22,339 nt of DNA from DUPH01 sp035449085 (GCA_035449085.1 DAOTKE010000051.1:1-22339), one strand, 5' to 3'; shown: positions 8,449 to 17,661, counted from the stretch's first letter. Notes: generated by a model from the letters alone, not told the origin. A program made the numbers and translations.

Positions 8449-11400
8449 CTATCGGATATCGGCATGATAGGCTTGGATCGATTTTACGCCGCCGGCGCTG
8501 TCGCGTGCGGCGCGGATCCCTTGAGCGCTGGCCACAGCCGCAGCGACGGTCGTCAGGTACGGCACCTTGTACTTCAGCGCCGCCTTGCGGATCGAGGCGT
8601 CGTCAGCTCGCGCATCACGGCGTCCAGACGGCGTGTTGATCACGAGGCCGACCTGGCGATTGACGATGGCGTCGAGCACGTTGGGGCGCCCTTCGTTGAT
8701 CTTGTGGATCACCTCACCCGCGATGCCGTGTTCGGCCAGCCAGCGGATCGTGCCCTCTGTACCGACCAGTTTAAAGCCCAGTTTGACGAACTCCTTAGCC
8801 GCTTTGGCGGCGGCGGGCGTTTTTTCCGAAAGGCTGATGAGCACCGTCCCTTCCTCGGTCGGCAATTGGGCGTTGGCGGCTTCCTGCGACTTGTAGTAGG
8901 CCAGTCCAAAGGTGGATGCCAGGCCGAGCACTTCGCCGGTCGAGCGCATCTCGGGCCCGAGCACCGGATCGACCTCCGGGAACTTGTCAAACGGGAAGAC
9001 CGCCTCTTTCGCCCCGTAATGCGGGATGACCTTGGGGGCGAGTCCCAGTTCGCTGATCTTGGTCCCCAGCATCAGCCGTGTGGCGATGCGGGCCATCTGC
9101 GTGTTACACACTTTAGAGACCAACGGCACAGTACGTGAGGCACGCGGGTTCGCCTCCAGCACATACACCTTGTCTTTCTCGATCGCGTACTGCATGTTCA
9201 TCAGACCGACCACATGCAGTTCCTGGGCGATCTTGCGCGTGTAGGCCAGGATCGTGTCGAGATGCTTCTCCGAAATCGAGATCGGCGGGATGACACAGGC
9301 GGAATCGCCGGAGTGCACGCCGGCCAGTTCGATGTGCTCCATCACTGCCGGAATGTAAACATCTTCGCCGTCGGACAGGGCGTCGGCCTCACACTCCAGC
9401 GCCTCCTGCAGGAAGCGGTCGAGCAGCAACGGACGGTCCGGCGTGACGCCTACCGCCTTGGCGACATACTCGCGCAGCATCTGCTCGTCGAAAATCACCT
9501 CCATGCCGCGCCCACCCAACACGAAGGAGGGGCGGATCATCAGCGGATAGCCGATGGCGTTCGCGATCTTGACCGCTTCGTCGATGTCTGACGCCATGCC
9601 TGATTCTGGCATCGGGATCTCCAGACGTTCCATCATGTGACGGAACAGGTCGCGGTCTTCAGCGATGTCGATGGAGTCGATGCTGGTGCCCAGAATCTTG
9701 ACGCCGGCATCGGCCAGCTCGCGCGCGATATTCAGCGGCGTCTGGCCGCCGAACTGCACGATCACCCCCTCCGGCTTCTCGCGCTCGTAAATCTGCAGCA
9801 CGTCTTCGAGCGTGACGGGCTCGAAGTACAGCTTGTCGGAGGTGTCATAGTCGGTGGAGACCGTCTCGGGATTGCAGTTGACCATGATGGTCTCATAACC
9901 GGCCTCGCGCATTGCGAAGGCGGCGTGGACGCAACAATAATCGAACTCAATGCCTTGGCCAATACGGTTGGGCCCGCCGCCTAAGATCATGACCTTCTTG
10001 GCATTCTGGGTGACCGGCACTTCATCCTGCTTGCCGTTGTACGACGAATAGTAATAGTAAGCGTTCTCAACACCGCTGACCGGCACGGAATGCCAGGTCT
10101 CGGTCACGCCCAGTGCCGTACGGCGCAAACGGATGTTCTTTTCCTTGATGCCGAGGATTTTGGCCAGATACTTGTCGGAGAAGCCGTCGCGCTTCGCCTG
10201 TACCAGCAGGTCGTCTGGCGGCATGGCCCCCTTGTACTGCAACAGTTTCTCTTCCAGCTCGACCAGCTCGCGCATCTGCTGGATGAACCAGTGCTTGATG
10301 TGGGTCAGATCGAACAACTGCTCGTTGGTGGCACCCTTGCGGATCGCCTCGTACATGATGAACTGGCGCTCGCTGGTAGCGTCGCGCAGCATGTCCAGCA
10401 GTTCAGCCAGCGACTTGCGGTTGAAATCCTTGGCAAAGCCGAGTCCGTGCCGCCCGTTTTCCAGTGCCCGGATCGCTTTCTGGAAGGTCTCCTTGTAGGT
10501 CTTGCCGATCGACATGACCTCGCCGACCGCCTTCATCTGCGTGCCAAGTTTGTCCTGCACGCCGCGGAACTTCTCGAAAGCCCAGCGCGCGAACTTGATC
10601 ACGATATAGTCGCCCGACGGTGTGTATTTCTCCAGCGTTCCGTCGCGCCAGTAGGGGATCTCGTCGAGCGTCATGCCGCTCGCAAGCTGGGCGGAGATCA
10701 TCGCGATCGGGAAGCCGGTCGCCTTGGAAGCCAAGGCGGACGAACGCGAGGTGCGCGGGTTGATCTCGATGATGACGATGCGGCCGCTCTTGGGGTCATG
10801 CGCAAACTGCACGTTGGTGCCGCCGATCACGCCGATCGATTCAACAATGCGGAAGGCATACTCTTTCAGGCGGTTCTGCACGGCGACGTCGATGGTCAGC
10901 ATCGGCGCCGAGCAGAAGGAGTCGCCGGTGTGCACGCCCATCGGGTCGATGTTCTCGATGAAGCAGATCGCGATCATCTGGTTCTTCGCGTCGCGGACCA
11001 CCTCGACCTCAAGCTCTTCCCAGCCGAGGACGGACTCTTCGATCAGGCACTGATGGGTCAATGAGGCTTCCAAACCGCGCTGGACGATGGTGCGTAACTC
11101 CTCGACGTTGTAGACCAGTCCGCCGCCGGTGCCGCCCATGGTGTACGCCGGACGCACCACCACGGGATAGCCGAGCGCCGCCGCGATCTGCTCGGCGTGC
11201 GCGACGGAGTAGGTGATCTCGCTCTTGGGCATTTCGATGCCCAGACGGGTCATGGTGTCTTTGAAAATCTGGCGGTCTTCGCCGCGCTCGATGGCGTCCA
11301 GGTTCACGCCGATGACTTTCACGCCGTACTTGTCCAGCACGCCTTTCTTAGCCAACTCCTGCGACAGGTTCAGTCCTGACTGTCCGCCGAGGTTCGGCAG

Positions 11401-11655
11401 CAGGGCGTCCGGGCGCTCCTTGGCAATGATCTGTTCGAGGCGTTCAACATTGAGCGGCTCGATGTAGGTGGCATCCGCCATGACCGGATCAGTCATGATC
11501 GTGGCAGGGTTGGAGTTGACGAGAACCACCTTGTAGCCGCAGGCGCGCAGGGCTTTACAAGCTTGGGTTCCGGAATAATCAAATTCACAGGCTTGACCGA
11601 TGATAATGGGGCCTGAACCAATGATGAGCACCTTTTCGATGTCTTGACGCCGCAT
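8449..11655 (-). CDS. carB: carbamoyl-phosphate synthase large subunit
   Basis: Makes carbamoyl phosphate from bicarbonate, ammonia and two ATP for pyrimidines and arginine, with the glutaminase subunit CarA, which is not in the window. The 1068 residues show the full architecture. First is a synthetase half starting KVLIIGSGPIIIGQACEFDY with an ATP-grasp motif near VRPAYTMGGTGGG. Next comes the oligomerisation region, then a second half starting KVMILGGGPNRIGQGIEFDY with RPSFVLGGRGME. The C-terminal MGS-like allosteric domain covers about the last 130 residues. The start at 11655 gives the normal family N-terminus. An in-frame ATG at 11718 would add 21 residues the family does not have. AGG lies about ten bases upstream, a modest ribosome site. 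No frameshift was seen. Confidence 0.97.
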   Translation of the reverse strand: MRRQDIEKVLIIGSGPIIIGQACEFDYSGTQACKALRACGYKVVLVNSNPATIMTDPVMADATYIEPLNVERLEQIIAKERPDALLPNLGGQSGLNLSQELAKKGVLDKYGVKVIGVNLDAIERGEDRQIFKDTMTRLGIEMPKSEITYSVAHAEQIAAALGYPVVVRPAYTMGGTGGGLVYNVEELRTIVQRGLEASLTHQCLIEESVLGWEELEVEVVRDAKNQMIAICFIENIDPMGVHTGDSFCSAPMLTIDVAVQNRLKEYAFRIVESIGVIGGTNVQFAHDPKSGRIVIIEINPRTSRSSALASKATGFPIAMISAQLASGMTLDEIPYWRDGTLEKYTPSGDYIVIKFARWAFEKFRGVQDKLGTQMKAVGEVMSIGKTYKETFQKAIRALENGRHGLGFAKDFNRKSLAELLDMLRDATSERQFIMYEAIRKGATNEQLFDLTHIKHWFIQQMRELVELEEKLLQYKGAMPPDDLLVQAKRDGFSDKYLAKILGIKEKNIRLRRTALGVTETWHSVPVSGVENAYYYYSSYNGKQDEVPVTQNAKKVMILGGGPNRIGQGIEFDYCCVHAAFAMREAGYETIMVNCNPETVSTDYDTSDKLYFEPVTLEDVLQIYEREKPEGVIVQFGGQTPLNIARELADAGVKILGTSIDSIDIAEDRDLFRHMMERLEIPMPESGMASDIDEAVKIANAIGYPLMIRPSFVLGGRGMEVIFDEQMLREYVAKAVGVTPDRPLLLDRFLQEALECEADALSDGEDVYIPAVMEHIELAGVHSGDSACVIPPISISEKHLDTILAYTRKIAQELHVVGLMNMQYAIEKDKVYVLEANPRASRTVPLVSKVCNTQMARIATRLMLGTKISELGLAPKVIPHYGAKEAVFPFDKFPEVDPVLGPEMRSTGEVLGLASTFGLAYYKSQEAANAQLPTEEGTVLISLSEKTPAAAKAAKEFVKLGFKLVGTEGTIRWLAEHGIAGEVIHKINEGRPNVLDAIVNRQVGLVINTPSGRRDARADDASIRKAALKYKVPYLTTVAAAVASAQGIRAARDSAGGVKSIQAYHADIR

Positions 11656-11745
11656 AGAATATGAACCTGACCTTTCGGGCCGCAACGCATGTCGCGAGAA
11701 AACGAGACTACTCCTCATCGGGACAATGCACGCGATTGGGCAACG

Positions 11746-11774
11746 ATGATAGCGATTTCCGTCGGATGAGTCGA
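11746..11774 (-). promoter_or_regulatory. possible carB promoter
   Basis: On the minus strand TCGACT (11769-11774) is followed after 17 bp by TATCAT (11746-11751), matching four of six and five of six consensus positions. The leader to the carB ATG would be about 85 nt and contains the in-frame ATG at 11718. No attenuator hairpin was recognised in it. Confidence 0.4.
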
Positions 11775-11806
11775 GCCCAAGAGCAACGCAATTTGGGCCG
11801 CGCTTC

Positions 11807-11835
11807 TTGCGACCTTGCGTGCGTTATGGTATAAA
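11807..11835 (+). promoter_or_regulatory. promoter of the LolA-like/CNNM operon
   Basis: TTGCGA (11807-11812), a 17-bp spacer and TATAAA (11830-11835). It lies in the divergent region with the carB promoter; the two -35 boxes are 32 bp apart. The leader to the start codon is about 35-40 nt. Confidence 0.6.
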
Positions 11836-11875
11836 CTGCAACCAAAGCGCAGTATGATGACGTGGGCGCGTTGAG

Positions 11876-12652
11876 GTGAGTTTGAAAACTTCGTTGAATC
11901 TCATGGTGATCGGTGTGGCGCTGCCGGTGTTGGCCGCGCGTGCGGCGGTTGGGGATCGTCCTGCCTCCGAACAGGCCGTCGTTGAAGAAAACCTGACGGC
12001 GGCGGAAATCTTGAACGCCTGCACGCGGCTGATCCCGACAGAGCCGCTCTTGCTGAAGGGGACTTTGACCGTCCGCAAGCTGCGGGGCATCGTGCTGATG
12101 GAGCAGCCGTTCAACCTCATGATGGCGTGGGGGGCGCGTCCGCCGTCCGCCGAGGTGCTGCTGCTGGATCCAAAGGGCACGGGACTCGTCCAGCGCGCGA
12201 TGCTGACGCGACCGGAGGGGAAACCGGCGCAGATCAAGCTGTTTGACGGGCCGGAGCAGAAGCCTGTGGAGGCGCCCTCGTATGCCGGGCGTATCCGGGG
12301 CACCGACATGACGTGGATGGATCTGACGCTGGATTTCCTCTGGTGGAAGGACGTGCGGTTTGATGACAAGCCGCGCGGCGAAAGCCACAACGGTCGTGAC
12401 TGCGATATCCTGGTGGCGGTGCCGCCGAGCCCCATTCCGGGGTGTTCGGCCGTGCGCATCTGGGTGGATCGTCAGTTACGCTGCCTGATGCAGGTGGAGC
12501 AGCTCGGTCCGCAAGGTGATGCCGTGCGGAAGATGTGGGTGCAGCGCGTCAAGAAAATGGACGACCGTTGGATGATTCGCGATATGGAGATCGAGACCCT
12601 TAACAGCGGGCATCGGACCAAGCTGTTCGTGGATGACGTTTCCAAACCATGA
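11876..12652 (+). CDS. LolA-like outer-membrane lipoprotein-sorting family protein
   Basis: A secreted protein of up to 258 residues. After a short cationic start it has a hydrophobic segment (NLMVIGVALPVLAARAA) that looks like a cleavable signal peptide. The body contains GTDMTWMDLTLDFLWW, the pattern of the LolA-like fold family usually annotated as outer-membrane lipoprotein-sorting protein. The function of this branch is not established; it binds a lipid or lipoprotein only by analogy. The start is ambiguous. GTG at 11876 lies inside the GAGGTGAG ribosome site, while TTG at 11882 follows it and would give MKTSLN, a more usual signal n-region. The stop overlaps the next ATG by four bases (ATGA), so it is cotranslated with the CNNM protein downstream. 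Confidence 0.65.
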   Translation: MSLKTSLNLMVIGVALPVLAARAAVGDRPASEQAVVEENLTAAEILNACTRLIPTEPLLLKGTLTVRKLRGIVLMEQPFNLMMAWGARPPSAEVLLLDPKGTGLVQRAMLTRPEGKPAQIKLFDGPEQKPVEAPSYAGRIRGTDMTWMDLTLDFLWWKDVRFDDKPRGESHNGRDCDILVAVPPSPIPGCSAVRIWVDRQLRCLMQVEQLGPQGDAVRKMWVQRVKKMDDRWMIRDMEIETLNSGHRTKLFVDDVSKP

Positions 12653-13953
12653 ACCCTTTCTTCATGTGGGGCGGCAGTGTCATTCTCTTGATGCTGTTTG
12701 CTCTTTCAGCCTTTTTTTCAGGGTGTGAGACAGTCCTGTTCTCCCTGTCTCCAATTCAGGTCCAGCGCATTCGTAACCGGCATGCGGCGGCGGGACGGCG
12801 GCTGGAGACGCTGCTGGCCGATCCTGCGCTGATTCTTTCCACATTGCTGGTCGGTAACTCCTTGGTCAATTTCGCGATCGCCAGTGTCGGCTATATCCTG
12901 GTGAAAGCCATGATTCCGCACTGGGGCGAGGTGGTCGCCATCCCGCTCATGACCGTGAGCCTCCTGCTGTTTGGCGAGGTGACGCCGAAACGTATCGCCG
13001 TTATCCACGCGGAACGTCTGGCACCGTTGTGCAGTCAGTTGCTGCTGTTCTGGCTCTGGTTGCTGCGCCCCTTCAATGTTGTGTTGACCTCCGCTTCGCG
13101 CATTTTCAAAAAATCGCTGCGCCGCGAGCGGCGCGCGCTTTCTAACGACGAATTACTCACAGTGGTCGAAGTCGGAGAAGAACAGGGTGTGATCGACGAG
13201 GAAGAGGCCTCGATGGTCGATGGCATTCTCCGTCTGTCTGAACTCAAAGCGAGTGACGAGATGACGCCGCGCGTGGATATGGTCGGTATCGATCTGGACA
13301 CGCCGGTCGAACAGCAGGTGGCGATCGCGCGCGGGGCGGGGCATCGCTACCTGCCGGTCTATGTGCGCACTCCCGATGCGATCGAGGGATTTCTGGATAC
13401 GGTTCAATTTTTGCTCGATCCCGCGCATGACGTCAGGAAAGCCACGCGCCAAGCGCTTTTCGTGCCGGAGAATGTCTCGCTCGACGATCTGCTCGTCACC
13501 TTCCAGCGGAGCGGCAAACACATCGCGTGCGTGTTGGATGAATACGGCGGCACGGCCGGTTTGATCACGCGCGGGGATATTCTGGAGTTGATCACAGACC
13601 CTGTAACGTCGGCCAAGGAAGAGGATGACTCGCCGATCCGTCGTGTCGGCCCGGATGTGTGGCTGCTGGAGGGCACCGTGAGCTTGGAAGAGGTGAACCA
13701 CGAGCTGGATCTCCAGCTTGAGGCGGACGACGCGGACCGCATTGCGGGCTGGGTGACGTTCCACGCGGGGCGTCTGCTGAAGACGGGACAGTGCGTGGTT
13801 GCACAAGGGTGCCGTGTGACGGTTCGCCGTATGCGCAAACAGCGGATTGAGGCCGTTCAGCTTGAAGTGCTGGAGCGTCCGGACGAAGACGCGCTCGAAC
13901 AAGTGGTGAACGACGATATGTTGGAAGGGCCCGACGACGGGGAAGAACTGTGA
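12649..13953 (+). CDS. CNNM/CorC (HlyC) family membrane protein with CBS pair
   Basis: A 434-residue inner-membrane protein of the CNNM (DUF21) family, whose members are linked to magnesium or cobalt efflux. The N-terminal transmembrane domain (about 1-150) starts with FFSGCETVLFSLS, the family signature, and contains LLVGNSLVNFAIAS and LLLFGEVTPKRIA. A CBS pair follows (about 205-325), with MTPRVDMV at its start and VLDEYGGTAGLITRGDILE near its end. The C-terminal CorC_HlyC domain (about 340-420) contains LEGTVSLEEVNHEL and DRIAGWV. All three domains are complete. The transported ion cannot be read from sequence. It overlaps both neighbours by four bases, ATGA upstream and GTGA downstream. 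Confidence 0.92.
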   Translation: MNPFFMWGGSVILLMLFALSAFFSGCETVLFSLSPIQVQRIRNRHAAAGRRLETLLADPALILSTLLVGNSLVNFAIASVGYILVKAMIPHWGEVVAIPLMTVSLLLFGEVTPKRIAVIHAERLAPLCSQLLLFWLWLLRPFNVVLTSASRIFKKSLRRERRALSNDELLTVVEVGEEQGVIDEEEASMVDGILRLSELKASDEMTPRVDMVGIDLDTPVEQQVAIARGAGHRYLPVYVRTPDAIEGFLDTVQFLLDPAHDVRKATRQALFVPENVSLDDLLVTFQRSGKHIACVLDEYGGTAGLITRGDILELITDPVTSAKEEDDSPIRRVGPDVWLLEGTVSLEEVNHELDLQLEADDADRIAGWVTFHAGRLLKTGQCVVAQGCRVTVRRMRKQRIEAVQLEVLERPDEDALEQVVNDDMLEGPDDGEEL

Positions 13954-14945
13954 AAGTTGAACTCCATATCGTCGGGATCGTTTTCGGTGTCTGTGCTTCC
14001 GCTTTTTTTTCGGGGACAGAGACCGGTTTGCTGTCGCTCAACCACGCGAGGCTCATGCATCTGGTCCGCGCCGGGGTCAAATCAGCACAGATTGTGCACG
14101 GGTGTCTTGGGAACATGCAGCGCAGTCTGGCCTCGCTGTTGGTCGGGAACAACCTGGTGAACGTCATGATATCCACGCTGTCGGCCAGTCTGGCAAATAT
14201 CTGTTTCCCGGGCCAAAGGATCTTTCAAGCGGTATGGGCGGGGGGCGCGGCGATCCTGATGCTGTGTTTCTGTGAATATTTGCCCAAGCTGTTCTTTGCG
14301 ACGCGTCCACTGCGGCGGACGTTGCTGATGGCCCGCGCCTTTTATCTGGTGGACCGCGTGTTGGCCCCGTTGGCGACCGCGATTCTCTTTTTGACGCGCT
14401 GGCTGGTGCCGGATACACGCAAAGGGGCGACTCAGCGCCTCCTGATGACTCGTGAGTATATCCAGAATGTGGTCAGCGACGCGAAGGACGGATCGCGCAT
14501 CACCGCGTTTGAGCGGCTGATGATCAACCGCGTGCTGACGTTGCATGCGCAGACCGCCGCACAGATCATGACGCCGTTAAGTCGCGTGACAAAGACGTGC
14601 GAGACGACGCCGTTGCGCGATTGTTTTCAGGCGGTCCGCGATTCCGGACATGTGCGGCTGCCGGTTTTTAGCGAGGCGGGGACTCGGTGCGTCGGTGTGC
14701 TGAATGTGGCGACGGTACTGGAAAACAGTCCAGATCCAGATGCTTTGCGGGCAAAAGACTGCATGGAAGAACCCTTTTTCGTGAACGCCGACGAATGCGC
14801 GGACGATGTGCTTCCGCTGATGCGTAAGCACCGTCATCCGATGGCGCTGGTGCGCGAGCGCGACGGCGATACGGTCTTAGGGATCATCACCGAAGAAAAC
14901 GTGCTCTTCGCACTCACCGGCAGCCTGCAGAAGATGCGGTCCTGA
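13950..14945 (+). CDS. second CNNM-family membrane protein, no CorC_HlyC domain
   Basis: A 331-residue paralogue of the preceding protein. It has the same N-terminal signature (FFSGTETGLLSLN), LLVGNNLVNVMIS and CEYLPKLFFATRP in the membrane part. The cytoplasmic region has a CBS pair (about 200-325) with ITPLSRV-like and GIITEENVLFAL segments. It ends soon after the CBS pair, so the CorC_HlyC domain found in its neighbour is absent. The GTG start overlaps the upstream stop (GTGA), a good sign of translational coupling. The pair may form a hetero-oligomer, since CNNM proteins are dimers, but that is inference. The 3' end is 18 bp from the convergent parA. Confidence 0.9.
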   Translation: MKVELHIVGIVFGVCASAFFSGTETGLLSLNHARLMHLVRAGVKSAQIVHGCLGNMQRSLASLLVGNNLVNVMISTLSASLANICFPGQRIFQAVWAGGAAILMLCFCEYLPKLFFATRPLRRTLLMARAFYLVDRVLAPLATAILFLTRWLVPDTRKGATQRLLMTREYIQNVVSDAKDGSRITAFERLMINRVLTLHAQTAAQIMTPLSRVTKTCETTPLRDCFQAVRDSGHVRLPVFSEAGTRCVGVLNVATVLENSPDPDALRAKDCMEEPFFVNADECADDVLPLMRKHRHPMALVRERDGDTVLGIITEENVLFALTGSLQKMRS

Positions 14946-14963
14946 ATGCGCGCGAATAGCGTA

Positions 14964-15776
14964 CTACGCCTGTTCAGCCGCATGACGTGCGGTCGGCGCA
15001 GTGCGGCGCGCGAACTCCGCAGCAAAGGCGCGGTAGGCTTCCGCGCCGCGGCTGGACGGATCGTAGAAGACAACCGGCTGGCCGAAGCTGGGGGCCTCGC
15101 TGATGCGCACGTTGCGCGGGATGACGGTGTCGTAGACCCTCTCGCCAAAGTGCGAGCGCACCTCTGCCACGACATCGGCGGCTAAGCGCGTGCGCCCGTC
15201 AAACATCGTCATCAAGATCCCCTCAAGCTGCAGATCAGGGTTGACGCCGTTGGTGCGAAGCTGATCAATCAGCGAGGTGATCACGCTCAAACCCTCCATG
15301 GCGTAGTATTCGCATTGCATGGTGACCACGATACCGTCGGCCGCGGCGAGCGAGGAGGTCATCAGGATGCCGAGCGAGGGCGGGCAGTCCATCAGCACGT
15401 AATCAAAGACACCGGCGGTGAGCACGCGGTCGAGCACGTTGCGGACGACGGACAAATGGTTGTCCTGACGCGCGATCTCAATTTCCGCGCCGGCCAGGTC
15501 AAGCTCGGCCGGAATGATGTTGATGCCCTCGTACGGTGTGGCCTGGATGATGTCGGCGACATCCGCCGCACCAGTCAGCACCGGATACAGGCTGACGCCC
15601 GGCTGCCGCGGCAATCCGAGTCCGCTGGTGGCGTTGGCCTGCGGGTCAAGGTCAATGACCAGAACGGTCTTTTTCAACTCCGCCAGGGCCGCGGCGAGAT
15701 TGACCACGGTGGTGGTCTTTCCCACGCCGCCCTTCTGATTGGCGATCGCGATGACGCGGGTGGTTCGTGTGCTCAT
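14964..15776 (-). CDS. parA: ParA/Soj family chromosome-partitioning ATPase
   Basis: A 270-residue cytoplasmic ATPase of the MinD/ParA class that moves or positions chromosome origins together with ParB. The deviant Walker A motif KGGVGKTTT is near residue 14, DLDPQAN near residue 40 and the Walker B segment DYVLMDCPPSLG near residue 120, all intact. The length and the short N-terminus before Walker A match chromosomal Soj rather than plasmid ParA with an N-terminal HTH. The ATG at 15776 overlaps the leuD stop by four bases (ATGA), so it is probably coupled to leuD translation. No parB follows; the gene ends facing the CNNM operon. parS sites were not seen, but could not be searched systematically. 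Confidence 0.92.
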   Translation of the reverse strand: MSTRTTRVIAIANQKGGVGKTTTVVNLAAALAELKKTVLVIDLDPQANATSGLGLPRQPGVSLYPVLTGAADVADIIQATPYEGINIIPAELDLAGAEIEIARQDNHLSVVRNVLDRVLTAGVFDYVLMDCPPSLGILMTSSLAAADGIVVTMQCEYYAMEGLSVITSLIDQLRTNGVNPDLQLEGILMTMFDGRTRLAADVVAEVRSHFGERVYDTVIPRNVRISEAPSFGQPVVFYDPSSRGAEAYRAFAAEFARRTAPTARHAAEQA

Positions 15777-16321
15777 TGCTTGATCATCCCGATCTCGCGG
15801 GCGTAGGCGAACATGCCGCCGGCCGCGATGACCGGCGCGACCGCGCCGATCGGTTTCAACGCGAAAACCTTGCCATCCGACAGACGGGTGATGGTGTTTT
15901 TCTCGATGTCGACCTCCGCCTCGTCGCCGGTCTTGAACTCGCCGCACAGGCGCGTCTGCGACTCCAGCGGGAAGATCTCGCCGGTGGCCACCGAGTTGCG
16001 GAAAAAGATGCGCGCGTAGCTTTCGGCCACAACCGCCTTGGCGCCGGCGGCACCGAGCGCGATCGGCGCGTGCTCACGCGAAGAGCCGCAACCGAAGTTG
16101 CGTCCGCCGATGACGATCGGATAGGGCGAGGTGCCGTCCGGGTTCGAGGCGAATTTGGGGAAGGTGTCGGGCAGCCCCGCGAGCGCGTAGGAGCCGAGTT
16201 TACGGTACTCCTCCGGGATCGTGGGCACGAGGTTCAGATAGCACGCCGGGATCAGCAGGTCTGTATCGATGTTGTCTTCGAGCACGTAGACCGGTCCGCG
16301 GATAACGGTGTCTTTAGGCAT
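15773..16321 (-). CDS. leuD: 3-isopropylmalate dehydratase small subunit
   Basis: Small, swivel-domain subunit that completes the active site of the LeuC iron-sulphur subunit in the isomerisation of 2-isopropylmalate to 3-isopropylmalate. The 182 residues show EDNIDTDLLIPACYL near the start, then GGRNFGCGSSREHAP, the hallmark of the family, and VVAESYARIFFRN. The length fits the short archaeal/LeuD2-like type. AGGAGAG lies eight bases before the ATG. It starts 28 bp after the leuC stop. A homoaconitase or dimethylmalate dehydratase role is possible within the same family; without the rest of the pathway here the substrate remains inferred. Confidence 0.88.
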   Translation of the reverse strand: MPKDTVIRGPVYVLEDNIDTDLLIPACYLNLVPTIPEEYRKLGSYALAGLPDTFPKFASNPDGTSPYPIVIGGRNFGCGSSREHAPIALGAAGAKAVVAESYARIFFRNSVATGEIFPLESQTRLCGEFKTGDEAEVDIEKNTITRLSDGKVFALKPIGAVAPVIAAGGMFAYAREIGMIKQ

Positions 16322-16349
16322 GGGATGTCTCTCCTGATGGTACGGGCTG

Positions 16350-17654
16350 TCAGCAGCGGCATGAGGCGATGTCGCGCGGGTCGGTGATGTGGCCGGTGAG
16401 GGCGCTGGCGGCGGCCGTGTAGGGCGAGGCCAGGTAGATCTGCGAATCCTTAGAGCCCATGCGGCCGATGAAGTTACGGTTCGTCGTGCTGACCACGACC
16501 TCCTTGCCGTGGGTCCGGCCGAAGGTGTCGATCGGTCCGCCCAGGCAGGCCGCGCAGGAGGGCGGCGCGATCGGCTCGACGCCGGCCGCTTCGAAGATCT
16601 GCCGCAGACTCTGCCCGTCGATCTTTGTTTCATCGAGTCCCTTTTCGACCTGGCGCGTGGCCGGCACGAGTAACGTCCGGATCGCGACTCGACGGCCCTT
16701 CATGATTTGCGCCGCCATGACGAAGTCCTCCAGCTTGCCGCCGGTGCAGGAGCCGATGTAGACCTGGTCCACCTTCACATCGCTGCAGGCGCGTGCCAGC
16801 GCCTTGTTGTCAGGCAGGTGCGGCCGGGCCACGACCGGATCGAGCTTCGAGACGTCATAGCGGTATTCGGCCTGAACCTTCGCGCCGGGGTCGCTGTAAA
16901 GCGGCTCGAACGGCTTGGCCGTGCGGGCTTTCACATAGGCAAAGGTCTTGGCGTCGGGCGCGATGATGCCGTTTTTGGCGCCGGCCTCGACCGCCATGTT
17001 GCAGATCGTGCAGCGCTCCTCGATGCTCAGCGCATCAATGGCCGTGCCGGTGAATTCCATCGCGCAATATGTGGCGCCGTCCACGCCGATGTCACCGATG
17101 ATGTGCAGGATCAAGTCTTTGGCCGACAGGTAGGCGGGCATGGCGCCGTCCAACACAAAGCGCAGCGTGGGCGGCACCTTGACCAGCAGTTTGCCGGTGC
17201 CCATGATGAAGCCGGCGTCGGTGTTGCCGATGCCGGTCGCAAAGGCCCCCAGGGCGCCGTGCGTGCAGGTGTGCGAGTCGGTGCCGAAGATCGTCGAGCC
17301 CGGAAGCACGTGGCCAAGCTCGGGCAGGGCCACATGGCAGACGCCGCAATAGCTGTCGGTGCCGGGATCGTAGAAATAGGGGAGCCCCTGCTCTTTGACA
17401 AAGGCCCGCAGCGTATCCACGTTGCGGTGCGCCTTTTCATCGGCCGTGAAGATATAGTGGTCCGGCAGGATCACGATCTTTTCGCGGTCGAAAACTGGGG
17501 CGTCCGCACCGAATTCGCGTTTGAAAATGCCGATCGTGCCGGGCCCGCAGACGTCGTGCGTCAGAAGGATACCGGCGTTGACCCAGATGTTGTCACCGGG
17601 AGAAACCAGAGAGGCGCCCGATTCGCGCGCCAGGATTTTTTCTGTAATGGTCAT
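16350..17654 (-). CDS. leuC: 3-isopropylmalate dehydratase large subunit
   Basis: Aconitase-family subunit that carries the 4Fe-4S cluster. The 434 residues start MTITEKILA, as in the short HacA/LeuC type. The cluster ligands are visible as Cys303 in GSCTGG and Cys367 and Cys370 in SCAACLGG. FGTDSHTCTHGALGAFATGIG and the C-terminal NRNFIGRMGS substrate-binding region are intact. The ATG at 17654 was preferred over an in-frame start 54 bases upstream, which lies inside the preceding gene. The gap to that gene is only 7 bp and no strong ribosome site is seen, so translation probably depends on reinitiation. The exact substrate could also be homocitrate or dimethylmalate. Confidence 0.9.
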   Translation of the reverse strand: MTITEKILARESGASLVSPGDNIWVNAGILLTHDVCGPGTIGIFKREFGADAPVFDREKIVILPDHYIFTADEKAHRNVDTLRAFVKEQGLPYFYDPGTDSYCGVCHVALPELGHVLPGSTIFGTDSHTCTHGALGAFATGIGNTDAGFIMGTGKLLVKVPPTLRFVLDGAMPAYLSAKDLILHIIGDIGVDGATYCAMEFTGTAIDALSIEERCTICNMAVEAGAKNGIIAPDAKTFAYVKARTAKPFEPLYSDPGAKVQAEYRYDVSKLDPVVARPHLPDNKALARACSDVKVDQVYIGSCTGGKLEDFVMAAQIMKGRRVAIRTLLVPATRQVEKGLDETKIDGQSLRQIFEAAGVEPIAPPSCAACLGGPIDTFGRTHGKEVVVSTTNRNFIGRMGSKDSQIYLASPYTAAASALTGHITDPRDIASCRC

Positions 17655-17661
17655 AGCGGTT

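Noticed and set aside
8464..11467. Several long + strand frames opposite carB
   Set aside because: They are antisense shadows of carB, with low-complexity His/Asp/Arg-rich translations and no domains.
11656..11718. N-terminal extension of CarB from ATG 11718
   Set aside because: The added 21 residues have no counterpart in the family and lie downstream of the predicted promoter as leader.
15777..15947. Longer start for parA
   Set aside because: The extension lies inside leuD and is arginine/histidine-rich nonsense; ATG 15776 gives the normal Soj N-terminus.
16322..16633. Longer start for leuD
   Set aside because: The extension overlaps the end of leuC and is not protein-like; ATG 16321 has a good ribosome site.
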